From: Ureibacillus thermophilus
Lineage (GTDB): Bacteria; Bacillota; Bacilli; Bacillales_A; Planococcaceae
DNA length: 64,000 bases
Assembly (NCBI RefSeq): GCF_042657185.1
Contig: NZ_JBHSNN010000013.1
Direction: 5' to 3' (one strand)
Shown: positions 43,717-52,794 of the stretch, in pieces
Numbering within the stretch: the first letter of the stretch is position 1
How the letters are laid out: each line of letters opens with the position of its first letter
Notes under the pieces: model-generated
Database searches by the model: none
Seen by the model: the letters and a program-made list of their open reading frames with translations, nothing else
What the model was told of the DNA's origin: nothing
Made by a program: the position numbers and the translations under genes

Positions 43717-45164
43717 AAGTGCGCAATCACCGATTGTTTTTCATTTTCATTTTAATCACTGGTTCGATAATAGCTGTCCTTGGCGTTGTTCTAGGTCAGC
43801 TATTTCCTTTCTATATGGAAAGTTTTTTTATAAAACATAACATTCCGTTTACGGAAGAACAAATTGAACAAATTAAATACCAGCTTGCCTTTATTTTGGT
43901 TATTTTATTTACATTAGCTTTTTTATTAATTGCTTATGTGGCCAATCGTTTAACGAATCAACTGCTGGAACCGATCGAAAATGTCATCCATACGGCAAAA
44001 GAATTAATTAAGGGAAATTATCGAGCCCGGACGTATGCAAGCGGCCCTTCCGTCATCGTTGATTTGCGCAATTCCGTCAATACATTGGCCCGAAATCTTC
44101 AAGAAATGGATATGATGCGGGAAATAGAAGATGAGCGGCTTAACACGTTGATTGAAAATATGGGCAGTGCACTCATGATGATTGACCGGGAAGGCAATGT
44201 GTTTATCGCCAATGCGCGTTTTTTGGACGAATTTCATTTATCGATGAGCGACGTGAAGGGAAGAAATTTTTTAACCCTTGATTTGCCAAAGGAACTGGAA
44301 CTGTTTATTGACCATGTGTTTTTGACAGAATTGCCTTATCGCAAACAAATTGCAATTGAAATAGAAAATGAAAAAATGTATAAACAAGTGTATGGGGCGC
44401 CTGTTGTGGGGGAGCATGGCAGGTGGCTTGGCATTATCATCGTTATGCATGATATTACCGAACTGATTCGTCTTGAACAAATTCGCAAGGACTTTGTGGC
44501 CAATGTATCCCATGAGCTCCGGACACCGATTACTTCCATAAAAGGTTTTTCGGAGACTTTGCTCGATGGGGCTTATAAAGATGAAAAAATGCTCCTTTCC
44601 TTTTTGGAAATTATTTATCAGGAAAGCAATCGCCTTCAAATGCTCATTCAAGATTTACTGGAATTATCTAAAATTGAACAACACGGATTTACAGTAAAGT
44701 TCTTGCCGACTAGTTTAAAAGATGTGTTAATCCGAGCGGTAGAAGTGACAAGCCCGAAAATGGATCAGAAAAATATGGATTTTGATGTAGATATTGTGCG
44801 GGATGTAAAAGTGCTTGGCGATGAAAACCGTTTAATCCAAATTTTTACTAATCTTATAATGAACAGCATCACATACTCTCCAAATGATACTACCATTACA
44901 TTGCGCATTAAAGAAGATGATGATTATGGCATTGTGGAAGTTGAGGATGAAGGCAGCGGAATTGAGCCAAGTGAAATTCCACGTATTTTTGAACGCTTCT
45001 ATCGGATTGACAAAGCCCGCAGCAGAAATTCTGGAGGCACCGGTTTAGGCCTTGCCATCGTGAAACATTTAGTGGACGCCCACAGAGGAAAAATTGAGGT
45101 AGAAAGCACGGTAGGAATAGGAACTTGTATGAGAGTCAAGATTCCTCTTTATAAAGAAACTTAA
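43713..45164 (+). CDS. phoR: PhoR, sensor histidine kinase
   Basis: Membrane sensor that phosphorylates PhoP under phosphate limitation. The 483-residue protein has two membrane segments (about 8-30 and 50-73) separated by only ~20 residues, then HAMP, a PAS domain (about 135-240), the phospho-acceptor H267 in SHELRTPITS and the ATPase boxes N (LIMNSITYSP), G1 (EDEGSGIEP) and G2 (GGTGLGLAIVK). The extracytoplasmic sensor domain present in B. subtilis PhoR is missing, which suggests sensing through the membrane or the PAS domain. A family B repeat follows. Confidence 0.92.
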   Translation: MKVRNHRLFFIFILITGSIIAVLGVVLGQLFPFYMESFFIKHNIPFTEEQIEQIKYQLAFILVILFTLAFLLIAYVANRLTNQLLEPIENVIHTAKELIKGNYRARTYASGPSVIVDLRNSVNTLARNLQEMDMMREIEDERLNTLIENMGSALMMIDREGNVFIANARFLDEFHLSMSDVKGRNFLTLDLPKELELFIDHVFLTELPYRKQIAIEIENEKMYKQVYGAPVVGEHGRWLGIIIVMHDITELIRLEQIRKDFVANVSHELRTPITSIKGFSETLLDGAYKDEKMLLSFLEIIYQESNRLQMLIQDLLELSKIEQHGFTVKFLPTSLKDVLIRAVEVTSPKMDQKNMDFDVDIVRDVKVLGDENRLIQIFTNLIMNSITYSPNDTTITLRIKEDDDYGIVEVEDEGSGIEPSEIPRIFERFYRIDKARSRNSGGTGLGLAIVKHLVDAHRGKIEVESTVGIGTCMRVKIPLYKET

Positions 45165-45257
45165 CAATCTTTTTACAATCTTGTTATGGAAACTATATAT
45201 TCCTCCTTTAGACTTCAAAGAGAAACTCCCTTTTTCAAATCAGTATACGCTTAAAAA

Positions 45258-45430
45258 GGGGGCGTCAGAAAAAAGCCCCTTTGCGGCTGTCGCTAGAGTT
45301 TTTGCCGCAGATAAATTGCGACAAGGAGGCGCGTTTTGTAACCACCGTAGGGAAAGTTTTTAAGAGAATATTCCTATAGGAAGTAAGGCTGTTTCCGAAA
45401 GTGTTCGACTTTCTGGACAGCCCCGTTTTT
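45258..45430 (+). repeat. Family B element, copy 1
   Basis: About 167 bp beginning GGGGGCGTCAGAAAA and ending TTTCTGGACAGCCCC (45410-45424), which are imperfect inverted repeats of each other, followed by a T run. Inside are TTTGCGGCTGTCGC, TTTTTGCCGCAGAT, TTGCGACAAGGAGGCGCG and a 3' hairpin (GGCTGTTTCCGAAAG with CTTTCTGGACAGCC). It shares most of its sequence with the copy at 59157. It is 93 bp after phoR, in the same direction. Confidence 0.9.
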
Positions 45431-45452
45431 TTTAAAAGTTTTTTCATATTTA

Positions 45453-45480
45453 TGAAACTTTTATTTTAAATATTACGTAA
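45453..45480 (+). promoter_or_regulatory. Sigma-W-like (ECF) promoter of hflK-hflC
   Basis: TGAAAC (45453-45458), 17 bp, CGTAA (45476-45480), 40 bp before the hflK start. It matches the sigma-W pattern seen ahead of sppA and ysdB in this window. Confidence 0.65.
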
Positions 45481-45520
45481 ATTAGCTAGTGATATAAAAA
45501 AGAGAAAGAGAGGGTAAGTG

Positions 45521-46492
45521 ATGAGTGTAAAAAGAACGTTATTAACGACAGGATTAGTTATTCTTGCCATCATTGTACTTATTACAGGTTTTACTACTTG
45601 GTATACAGTTGATGAATCTGAACAAGCCGTTGTTATCACTTTCGGACAAGCAACGGAGACCATAACAGATGCCGGTCTGCATTTTAAATTGCCATGGCCA
45701 ATTCAAAAAGTTGAAGTCCTGTCAAAAGAAACATACAGCCTTCAATTTGGCTATGAAACGACAAAAGATGGGGAAATCATCACAAAAGACAGTGAAACAA
45801 AGATGATTACGGGAGATGAAAATATTGTATTAACCGATTTAGTTGTACAATATAAAATTTCTGACCCTGTGAAATATTTATTCCAATCAGAAAATCCAAA
45901 GCAATTATTGCATCATGCCACATCCAGCGCCATCCGTTCCATCATTGGAAGTTCAACGATTGATGAAGCGCTGACAGATGGGAAGGCGGAAATTGAGAAA
46001 AAAACAAGGGATTTACTAGTTTCGGTAATGGAAAATTATGATATAGGGGTTACTATCTTAGCCGTGAAATTACAGGATGTGGAGCTGCCGAATCAGGAAG
46101 TCCGCGCTGCTTTTACAGCGGTAACCGATGCGCGTGAAACGAAAAATACGAAAATCAATGAAGCCAAAAAATATGAAAACCAAAAAATCAGCGAGGCACA
46201 AGGGGAAAAAGATGCGATTATTTCCCGAGCTGAAGCTGAAAAAATCGCACGCATCCAGCAGGCAGAGGGGGATGTGGCGGTATTTAACAAACTGTACAAT
46301 GAATACGTAGGCAATAAACAAATTACCCGCCAACGCCTCATTTTAGAAACGTTGGAAGAAGTATTGCCTGGTGCAAAAATTTACATTATGAACGATGATG
46401 GAGAAACATTAAAATATTTGCCATTAGTGCCGCAGCAAACAACTACTCAAAGCAAAGATGAGAAAAGCAAAGAGGGGGGCGGAAATTCATGA
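45521..46492 (+). CDS. hflK: HflK, SPFH/prohibitin-family membrane protein
   Basis: HflK and HflC form a large membrane cage that modulates the FtsH protease (E. coli knowledge). The 323-residue protein has one N-terminal membrane segment (about 6-26), the SPFH domain beginning ESEQAVVITFGQATETITDAGLHFKLPWPIQKV, and a C-terminal Ala/Glu/Lys-rich coiled coil (NTKINEAKKYENQKISEAQGEKDAIISRAE is its core). The start at ATG 45521 follows GAGAGGG. It overlaps hflC by 4 bp and follows a sigma-W-like promoter. Confidence 0.93.
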   Translation: MSVKRTLLTTGLVILAIIVLITGFTTWYTVDESEQAVVITFGQATETITDAGLHFKLPWPIQKVEVLSKETYSLQFGYETTKDGEIITKDSETKMITGDENIVLTDLVVQYKISDPVKYLFQSENPKQLLHHATSSAIRSIIGSSTIDEALTDGKAEIEKKTRDLLVSVMENYDIGVTILAVKLQDVELPNQEVRAAFTAVTDARETKNTKINEAKKYENQKISEAQGEKDAIISRAEAEKIARIQQAEGDVAVFNKLYNEYVGNKQITRQRLILETLEEVLPGAKIYIMNDDGETLKYLPLVPQQTTTQSKDEKSKEGGGNS

Positions 46493-47496
46493 GCAACAAT
46501 AACTTTGACGGAGATTTAGAAAAATTTGTAAAAAACCTTTTCGGAAACAATAAAAATAAAGAAAAGAAAAGTGTGCAAGATGCGAAAATTGTCAAAGAAA
46601 AGCCGCCATTCAATCCGAAAAAATACGTAAAGACCGCAATTATTCTCACAGCTATTGCTGCTGTGCTCATCATACTGCTTTCCAATATATATGTAGTTAA
46701 AGAGAATGAATATAAAATTGTTCGGCAATTCGGGGAAGTGGTGAAATATCAAGATCAACCAGGTCTATATATGAAAATTCCATTTATTCAAAGTGTAACG
46801 ACATTGCCGAAAAATTTAATGGTTTATGATATGTCGGAAGAAGAAATCAACACGTTGGATAAAAAACGCATCATTATTGATAACTATGCTGTTTGGCGTG
46901 TGACGGATCCAAAAGCTTTAATTTCCAACGCCCGATCCTTGGTGAATGCAGAAGCCCGCATGGAAGAATTCATTTATTCCGTGTTGCGCACAGAACTTGG
47001 GCAAACGAATTATGATGAAATTATCAATGATGAAAATTCCGGCCGCGGCAGCCTCTCAGAAAAAATTACGAAAAGTGTAAACGAATTATTGCAAAAAGAC
47101 AATTATGGAATTGAAGTAGTGGACGTGCGCATTCGCCGCACAGATTTGCCTCAGGAAAACGAAGAGTCTGTTTATAAGAGAATGATTTCCGATCGGGAAT
47201 CCATCGCCCAAAAATATTTATCTGAAGGGGATGCAGAGAAAAATCGTATTGAAGCAAACACTGACCGCCAAGTGCAAGAAATGATTTCCACAGCGAAAAA
47301 AGAAGCGGCGTTGATTATTGCAGAAGGGGAAGCGGAAGCAGCAAGAATTTATAATGAAGCTTTCTCAAAAGACCCGGAATTCTATCAATTATATCGTACG
47401 CTGGAAACATATAAGAAAACTATTGGCGATGAAACAGTCATTGTGCTCCCAGCAGACTCGCCATACGCAAGAATATTATCTGGCTATATTGATTAA
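46489..47496 (+). CDS. hflC: HflC, SPFH/prohibitin-family membrane protein
   Basis: Partner of HflK. The 335-residue protein has a longer polar N-terminus (about 45 residues), one membrane segment (about 46-66), the SPFH domain (VKENEYKIVRQFGEVVKYQDQPGLYMKIPF) and the C-terminal motif ADSPYARILSGYI seen in HflC. The coiled-coil region contains EKNRIEANTDRQVQEMISTAKKEA. The tight overlap with hflK implies co-translation. A degenerate family A element begins about 10 bp after the stop. Confidence 0.92.
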   Translation: MSNNNFDGDLEKFVKNLFGNNKNKEKKSVQDAKIVKEKPPFNPKKYVKTAIILTAIAAVLIILLSNIYVVKENEYKIVRQFGEVVKYQDQPGLYMKIPFIQSVTTLPKNLMVYDMSEEEINTLDKKRIIIDNYAVWRVTDPKALISNARSLVNAEARMEEFIYSVLRTELGQTNYDEIINDENSGRGSLSEKITKSVNELLQKDNYGIEVVDVRIRRTDLPQENEESVYKRMISDRESIAQKYLSEGDAEKNRIEANTDRQVQEMISTAKKEAALIIAEGEAEAARIYNEAFSKDPEFYQLYRTLETYKKTIGDETVIVLPADSPYARILSGYID

Positions 47497-47504
47497 TCAC
47501 TTAA

Positions 47505-47815
47505 AGAGGATGAGATATAAACAAAAATTAAAGGGGCTCTTGAAAGAGTTTTAATAAAAAATTGATATGACTTAAAATTGATTGGAGTGACGGGGCGAGT
47601 TCCTGTCGTGCACGCTTAGTTGCTAAGCGGAGCAAGTTCAAGGAAGTAAATTCAAAGCTTTCCTGCAACAATCCCTCTCGAGACCACGAGGAGCGAAGGG
47701 ATGACTCAGAGGAGAGTCTAGCCGGGCATGCGGAAAGCGTCCCCGGAACGGAAATCAATTTTTAAAGGGGGCGTCTGAAAAGTGGACAGCCCCGTTTTTT
47801 AGATTTGTCCCAACT
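47505..47815 (+). repeat. Family A element, copy 3 (core type 2) with family B remnant
   Basis: About 310 bp. The 5' end is decayed (GAGGATGAGATATAAAC against GAGGCTGGGACATAAAC elsewhere), the 3' end reads TTGTCCCAAC. The core is type 2, like copy 2. The usual terminal hairpin is absent; at 47767-47793 it is replaced by a 27-bp hairpin GGGGGCGTCTGAAAA...GTGGACAGCCCC that consists only of the two ends of a family B element, followed by a T run. Confidence 0.88.
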
Positions 47816-47917
47816 TTTTATATGAACATACAATACTAGCAATAATTACAACTTTCTCATTCCATTCGCCCCATTATATAATTGATACACATATAATATT
47901 AGAATCGAGGCGAAAGG

Positions 47918-48340
47918 ATGCATAAGCTAAATAAGTGGATTCAAAATCTTTTGCTGGCATTCATTATGTCTTCCAGCTTGACAGCATTATTTTTTTCAAC
48001 TCCTTACGCTTTCTTAAAAATCAAAGTATTGCAAATTCCTGCATCAATGATTGTATTTTTCATTCTCTCCATCTTAGTGGCGGAGGATGTTCGAAATAGT
48101 TTTAAAAAAGTGTTCCGTTATGAACAAAGAAAAGATAAACGTTCTATTTGGCAAGTGGGCGTCGGCATGCTTTTCTATTTTTCGCAAGTCGGGATTGTAG
48201 AAGTGTTTTTCCGCTCTTGGATGGAACCGGAATTAGGAGGCATGCCTTTATACCTTGTCATTTCTTTTTTAAATGCCTTTATCATGACAGTTATTTACGA
48301 AGAAATTTTTTATGTGGAGGCGATTCATCAATCCCGTTAA
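47918..48340 (+). CDS. Unrecognised small membrane protein upstream of polA
   Basis: A 140-residue protein I do not recognise. Four hydrophobic segments are visible: about residues 11-33, 36-55, 75-95 and 100-122. The cytoplasmic loop between the second and third is basic (RNSFKKVFRYEQRKDKRS). The C-terminus contains VIYEEIFYVEA, which faintly recalls the EE motif of CPBP-type intramembrane proteases but lacks the following Arg and the other motifs, so no function is proposed. The start at ATG 47918 follows GCGAAAGGA. A terminator follows; it is not in the polA transcript. Confidence 0.65.
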   Translation: MHKLNKWIQNLLLAFIMSSSLTALFFSTPYAFLKIKVLQIPASMIVFFILSILVAEDVRNSFKKVFRYEQRKDKRSIWQVGVGMLFYFSQVGIVEVFFRSWMEPELGGMPLYLVISFLNAFIMTVIYEEIFYVEAIHQSR

Positions 48341-48365
48341 TAATGAAATAAAAGTTTGGAAAATA

Positions 48366-48402
48366 ACACGTATCGGTCGTTTTTCGACAGATACGTGTTT
48401 TA
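48366..48402 (+). terminator. Terminator before polA
   Basis: ACACGTATC pairs with GATACGTGT, with an inner GTCG/CGAC stem, followed by TTTT. Confidence 0.85.
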
Positions 48403-48464
48403 TAATGGAGTTAACTGTGTAAAAGTAATGGAAGATGATTGTTTTACTGAAGGAGTGCTCATGA

Positions 48465-51092
48465 GTGGGAAAAGAAAAATTATTATTGTTAGATGGAAAT
48501 AGCTTGGCATATAGAGCCTTTTTTGCATTGCCGCTTCTTTCAAACGACAGCGGAATTCATACAAACGCGGTTTACGGCTTTACAACGATGCTTCAAAAAA
48601 TATTGGAGGAAGAAAAGCCGACGAAAATGCTCGTTGCCTTTGATGCAGGGAAAACGACATTCCGCCATGAAACTTTTGAGGACTATAAAGGCGGCCGCCA
48701 AAAAACGCCGCCAGAGTTGTCGGAACAATTTCCGTATTTGCAAAAGTTAATTGATGCTTACCGTATTCCAAGATATGAGTTGGAAATGTATGAAGCGGAC
48801 GACATCATTGGCACCTTAGCCCGCCAAGCGGAAGAAGAAGGGATTGATGTCATCATCGTGTCGGGGGATAAGGACTTGACGCAACTAGCTACGGAACGAG
48901 TGAAGGTGTATGTGACGCGCAAAGGAATGACCGATATTGAACAATATACGCCGGAACACATCCAAGAAAAATACGGCATATCTCCAAAACAAATTATCGA
49001 TATGAAAGGTCTGATGGGAGATGCTTCTGACAATATACCAGGCGTTCCGGGCATTGGGGAAAAGACGGCTATTAAATTGCTAAAGGAATACGGTTCCATC
49101 GAAAATTTATATGAAAATATCGGACAAATGAAGAAATCTAAAATGAAAGAAAAGCTCATTGAAAACGAAGAACAGGCAAAGATGAGCAAACAACTGGCAA
49201 CCATCAACACGAAAGCGCCGATTGCGATTACATTGGAAGATTTGGATTATCCAGGCCCTGATGAAGAAGCAGTGCTTGAAGTTTGGAAAGAACTGCAATT
49301 TAAATCCCTTATTGAAAAATCGGACTTTGAAGCTAAAGAAAAAGAAACAGCTGAAATTGATTATCAAATTGTCCGTGAACTGACAAAAGAGCATTTTAGC
49401 GACTCTATGGCGGTTCATGTAGAAATGGAAAATGAGCAATATCATACTTGCCAAATTTTAGGATTCGGTTTTACAGATGGAACAAAGACTTTTTTTGTAC
49501 CGGCGGATGTCTTGAACGAAAGCGAACTATTAAAGGCATATTTGGAAGATGAAACGAAAAAAAAATATATGTCTGATTTAAAAGCGGCTCAATGCATTTT
49601 AAAACGACAAGGCGTCACTTTGCGCGGCGTGGAATTTGATTTGCTTTTAGCTTCCTACATCCTCAATCCTGCCATTTCAGGGGATGATGTGGCGACATTG
49701 GCAAAAGAATTCGGCTATACCAATGTCCATTCCAATGAAGCTGTTTACGGAAAAGGCGCAAAATGGGCCTTGCCAGAACAAAATGATCTTGCAGAACACG
49801 TTTGCCGAAAAGCTCTTGCCATTTGGCACTGCAAAGAAGCGGCGACAAAAAAGCTAAAAGAAAATGAGCAGTTTGACCTGTACCATGACTTAGAATTGCC
49901 TTTAGCGGTGATTTTAGGCGAGATGGAAAGCCAAGGTATTAAAGTGGATATTTCCGCCCTTGAAAAAATGGGAAAAGAATTGCAAGAAAAAATCGCGGCG
50001 TTGGAGAAAGAAATATACGAACTTGCGGGGGAAACATTCAACATTAATTCGCCAAAACAGCTGGGCGTCATTTTGTTTGAAAAGTTGGGTCTTCCGGTTA
50101 TTAAGAAAACGAAAACCGGCTACTCTACTGCGGCAGATGTGCTGGAGAAATTAAAACATCATCACCAAATTGTTCAAGCGATTTTACAATACCGCACCCT
50201 TGCGAAACTGCAATCCACTTATATTGAAGGATTGATGAAAGAAGTCCATCCGGAAGACGGCAAAGTGCATACTCGTTTTATGCAGGCATTGACGTCTACG
50301 GGACGCCTTTCTTCTACAGATCCAAACTTGCAAAACATCCCGATTCGCTTGGAAGAAGGAAAAAAAATACGAAAAGCATTTGTTCCTTCCCATGAAGGCT
50401 GGCTGTTATTTAGCGCCGACTATTCGCAAATCGAATTGCGCGTCATGGCCCATATGTCAAAGGACAAAAATTTGGTGGATGCTTTCAAACAAGGAATGGA
50501 TATTCATACGCGGACGGCGATGGAAGTGTTCCACGTTTCGAAAGATGAAGTCACATCGAATATGAGAAGGGCAGCTAAAGCGGTTAACTTCGGCATTATT
50601 TATGGAATCAGCGATTATGGATTATCCCAAAACTTGGATATTTCCCGTAAAGAAGCGGGCGAATTTATTGAAAAGTACTTCCAAAGCTTCCCAGGTGTTA
50701 AAGAGTATATGGACAACATCGTACAAGAAGCGAAAATGAAAGGATATGTTACAACACTTTTAAATCGCCGCAGATATTTGCCTGATATTTCGAGCAAAAA
50801 CTTTAACTTAAGAAGTTTTGCAGAACGCACGGCGATGAACACGCCCATTCAAGGAAGCGCCGCAGACATCATCAAAAAAGCGATGATTGATATTGATGCG
50901 AGGTTAAAAGAAGAAGGAATGCAGGCAAAGCTGCTTCTCCAGGTGCATGACGAATTGATTTTTGAAGCGCCGAAAGAAGAAATTGAAAAGCTGGAAAAAA
51001 TGGTGCCGGAAGTAATGGAAAACGCCATCACCCTTGAGGTACCATTAAAAGTGGACATCTCTTACGGAAAGACTTGGTATGATGCGAAATAA
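48465..51092 (+). CDS. polA: DNA polymerase I
   Basis: Repair and Okazaki-fragment polymerase with 5'-3' exonuclease. The 875-residue protein has the flap-nuclease domain (residues 1-290, with LLLDGNSLAYRAFFAL, YEADDIIGTLA, VSGDKDLTQL), a 3'-5' exonuclease-like domain that lacks the acidic metal ligands (AVHVEMENE where DxE is expected) and is presumably inactive, and the polymerase domain with motif A (SADYSQIELRV), motif B (RRAAKAVNFGIIYG) and motif C (LLQVHDELIFE). It starts at GTG 48465 after AAGGAGTG; the ATG at 48461 is out of frame. mutM and coaE follow at 12-13 bp spacing. Confidence 0.97.
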   Translation: MGKEKLLLLDGNSLAYRAFFALPLLSNDSGIHTNAVYGFTTMLQKILEEEKPTKMLVAFDAGKTTFRHETFEDYKGGRQKTPPELSEQFPYLQKLIDAYRIPRYELEMYEADDIIGTLARQAEEEGIDVIIVSGDKDLTQLATERVKVYVTRKGMTDIEQYTPEHIQEKYGISPKQIIDMKGLMGDASDNIPGVPGIGEKTAIKLLKEYGSIENLYENIGQMKKSKMKEKLIENEEQAKMSKQLATINTKAPIAITLEDLDYPGPDEEAVLEVWKELQFKSLIEKSDFEAKEKETAEIDYQIVRELTKEHFSDSMAVHVEMENEQYHTCQILGFGFTDGTKTFFVPADVLNESELLKAYLEDETKKKYMSDLKAAQCILKRQGVTLRGVEFDLLLASYILNPAISGDDVATLAKEFGYTNVHSNEAVYGKGAKWALPEQNDLAEHVCRKALAIWHCKEAATKKLKENEQFDLYHDLELPLAVILGEMESQGIKVDISALEKMGKELQEKIAALEKEIYELAGETFNINSPKQLGVILFEKLGLPVIKKTKTGYSTAADVLEKLKHHHQIVQAILQYRTLAKLQSTYIEGLMKEVHPEDGKVHTRFMQALTSTGRLSSTDPNLQNIPIRLEEGKKIRKAFVPSHEGWLLFSADYSQIELRVMAHMSKDKNLVDAFKQGMDIHTRTAMEVFHVSKDEVTSNMRRAAKAVNFGIIYGISDYGLSQNLDISRKEAGEFIEKYFQSFPGVKEYMDNIVQEAKMKGYVTTLLNRRRYLPDISSKNFNLRSFAERTAMNTPIQGSAADIIKKAMIDIDARLKEEGMQAKLLLQVHDELIFEAPKEEIEKLEKMVPEVMENAITLEVPLKVDISYGKTWYDAK

Positions 51093-51104
51093 GGAAGTGA
51101 AATT

Positions 51105-51977
51105 ATGCCTGAATTACCGGAAGTAGAAGGGGTTGTTCGGGCGCTGTCCCCGAAAATTGTAGGCAAAGTTATTTCAAGGGCATCCTTGTCTGAGACGATT
51201 TATCAATCCCATCAGTTAGGGAAACAGTGCATTGTCAAAAATATGGAGCCGGCTGCATTTGAAATGGCTTTAAGCGGGATGGAAATTAAAAGGGTCCATC
51301 GCCGGGCAAAGTATATTTTTATGGATTTAGAAAAAGATGGCAATCCCTTTCTCTTAGTGAATCATTTAGGGATGACCGGGGCATGGTTTGTCGTTCAAAA
51401 GGAAGAAGACATATTGGAAGAAAAATTCAAGAAACACATCCATGCCCGCTTTTCTTTAACGACTGGTGAATTGCTCATTTTTTCCGATATTCGAAGATTT
51501 GGGGAGTTTCGGTTATTACATACTATTGATGAACATCCGCCATTATTGCAAATTGCGCCGGAACCATTTAATCAGAATGCATTAAACTACTTTTTAGCAA
51601 AATGCGAACTTCCGAAATATGCTAATAAGCCGATTAAGGAAGTCATTATGGATGGCCAAGTGATTTCAGGATGCGGCAATATTTATGCAACGGAGGCTTT
51701 ATTCCATGTAGGAATTCATCCTGCAAGAAAAACAGGAAGAATCAGCAAAGAGCGAAAAATTGCTTTATTTGAAGCCATTCAAAAAGTGTTATTGGAAAGC
51801 ATTGAAATGGGTGGTTCAACGATCTCAGATTACCGCAATATCAACGGAGAAGCCGGTGGAATGCAGCATCGGCTGAAAATGTACGGGAAAAAGATTTGCC
51901 CGAACTGTTCGGCCAATACAAAGACAATGACCATCGGCGGAAGAACGAGCGTCTATTGCCCAAAATGTCAACATTAA
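51105..51977 (+). CDS. mutM: MutM, formamidopyrimidine-DNA glycosylase
   Basis: Excises 8-oxoguanine and FaPy lesions, with AP-lyase activity. The 290-residue protein starts PELPEVE, with the catalytic Pro2 and Glu3; the helix-two-turn-helix region and the C-terminal zinc finger (ICPNCSANTKTM and VYCPKCQH) are intact. The start follows GGAAG. It lies in the polA-mutM-coaE operon. The second residue block, GVVRALSPKI, is somewhat unlike the TVRR form common in the family. Confidence 0.95.
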   Translation: MPELPEVEGVVRALSPKIVGKVISRASLSETIYQSHQLGKQCIVKNMEPAAFEMALSGMEIKRVHRRAKYIFMDLEKDGNPFLLVNHLGMTGAWFVVQKEEDILEEKFKKHIHARFSLTTGELLIFSDIRRFGEFRLLHTIDEHPPLLQIAPEPFNQNALNYFLAKCELPKYANKPIKEVIMDGQVISGCGNIYATEALFHVGIHPARKTGRISKERKIALFEAIQKVLLESIEMGGSTISDYRNINGEAGGMQHRLKMYGKKICPNCSANTKTMTIGGRTSVYCPKCQH

Positions 51978-51990
51978 GAAGGTGTTAAAG

Positions 51991-52584
51991 ATGATTATTG
52001 GATTAACAGGAAGCATTGCAAGCGGTAAAAGCACAGTGAGCAATATGTTGAAAGAATATGGTTTTCCAATTGTGGATGCAGATTTGGTGGCGCGGCAAGT
52101 CGTAGAGCCAGGAAGCGAAACATTGCAAAAAATTGCCGAAGTTTTTGGCAAAGAAATTTTAACGGAAAATGGAGAGCTGGATCGAAAAAAACTCGGTGCT
52201 ATCATTTTCAATAATGAAGAGAAGCGGCAGTTATTAAACAGCATTATTCATCCGGCTATTCGAAAAGAAATGCTTCGCCAGCGTGATGAGCATCTTGCAA
52301 ATGGAGAAAAAACGGTCATTATGGACATTCCATTATTATTTGAAAGCAAGCTTCAACATTTTGTTGATAAAATTTTAGTGGTGTCCGTATCGGAAGATGT
52401 TCAATTGCAAAGATTAATGGAAAGAAATCAATTGACGGAAGAAGAAGCAAAGGCGCGCATCCAATCCCAACTGCCCCTATCCGTGAAAGAACAAGGAGCG
52501 GATGCAGTCATCAACAATAATGGCACCATCGACGAAACAAGAAAGCAGTTGGAACAAATATTAAATGAATGGGATGTTTTGTAA
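51991..52584 (+). CDS. coaE: Dephospho-CoA kinase
   Basis: Last step of coenzyme A synthesis. The 197-residue P-loop kinase has GLTGSIASGKST (residues 4-15), the substrate segment DADLVARQVVEPGS and the lid Arg in the RLMERNQLTEEEAKARI stretch. The start at ATG 51991 follows AAGAAGGTG; GTG 51982 overlaps the ribosome site. It ends the polA operon; a hairpin follows at 52607-52655. Confidence 0.95.
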   Translation: MIIGLTGSIASGKSTVSNMLKEYGFPIVDADLVARQVVEPGSETLQKIAEVFGKEILTENGELDRKKLGAIIFNNEEKRQLLNSIIHPAIRKEMLRQRDEHLANGEKTVIMDIPLLFESKLQHFVDKILVVSVSEDVQLQRLMERNQLTEEEAKARIQSQLPLSVKEQGADAVINNNGTIDETRKQLEQILNEWDVL

Positions 52585-52606
52585 ATTTTAAATAACGAAA
52601 CTGAGG

Positions 52607-52656
52607 AAATTTCCATTTGGATCATAGGAATTCTCTATGGTCCGAAAGGAAATTTT
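52607..52656 (+). terminator. Probable coaE terminator hairpin
   Basis: AAATTTCC (52607-52614) pairs with GGAAATTT, with an inner TTGGATCATAG/CTATGGTCCGAA stem; only TTTT follows. Efficiency uncertain. Confidence 0.6.
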
Positions 52657-52794
52657 AATAATACTACTTTTCTCCAATTATTCTGAAAATAACAAATTTT
52701 TTATTCCTATAAATAATGGTACACTATTTATTAGAATGTGCTATACTAATTGAGAAAAAGTAAACATAATTGAAGTAAAATAGGAGGATATATA

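Noticed and set aside
45181..45447. Short open frames over family B copy 1 (both strands)
   Set aside because: They follow the repeat sequence and are not preserved in the second copy with the same start; no ribosome site.
48148..48351. Overlapping frame in the unrecognised membrane protein gene
   Set aside because: No ribosome site; the other frame has a coherent membrane-protein pattern and a start signal. A frameshift joining the two was considered, but the second frame is not hydrophobic in a continuing way.
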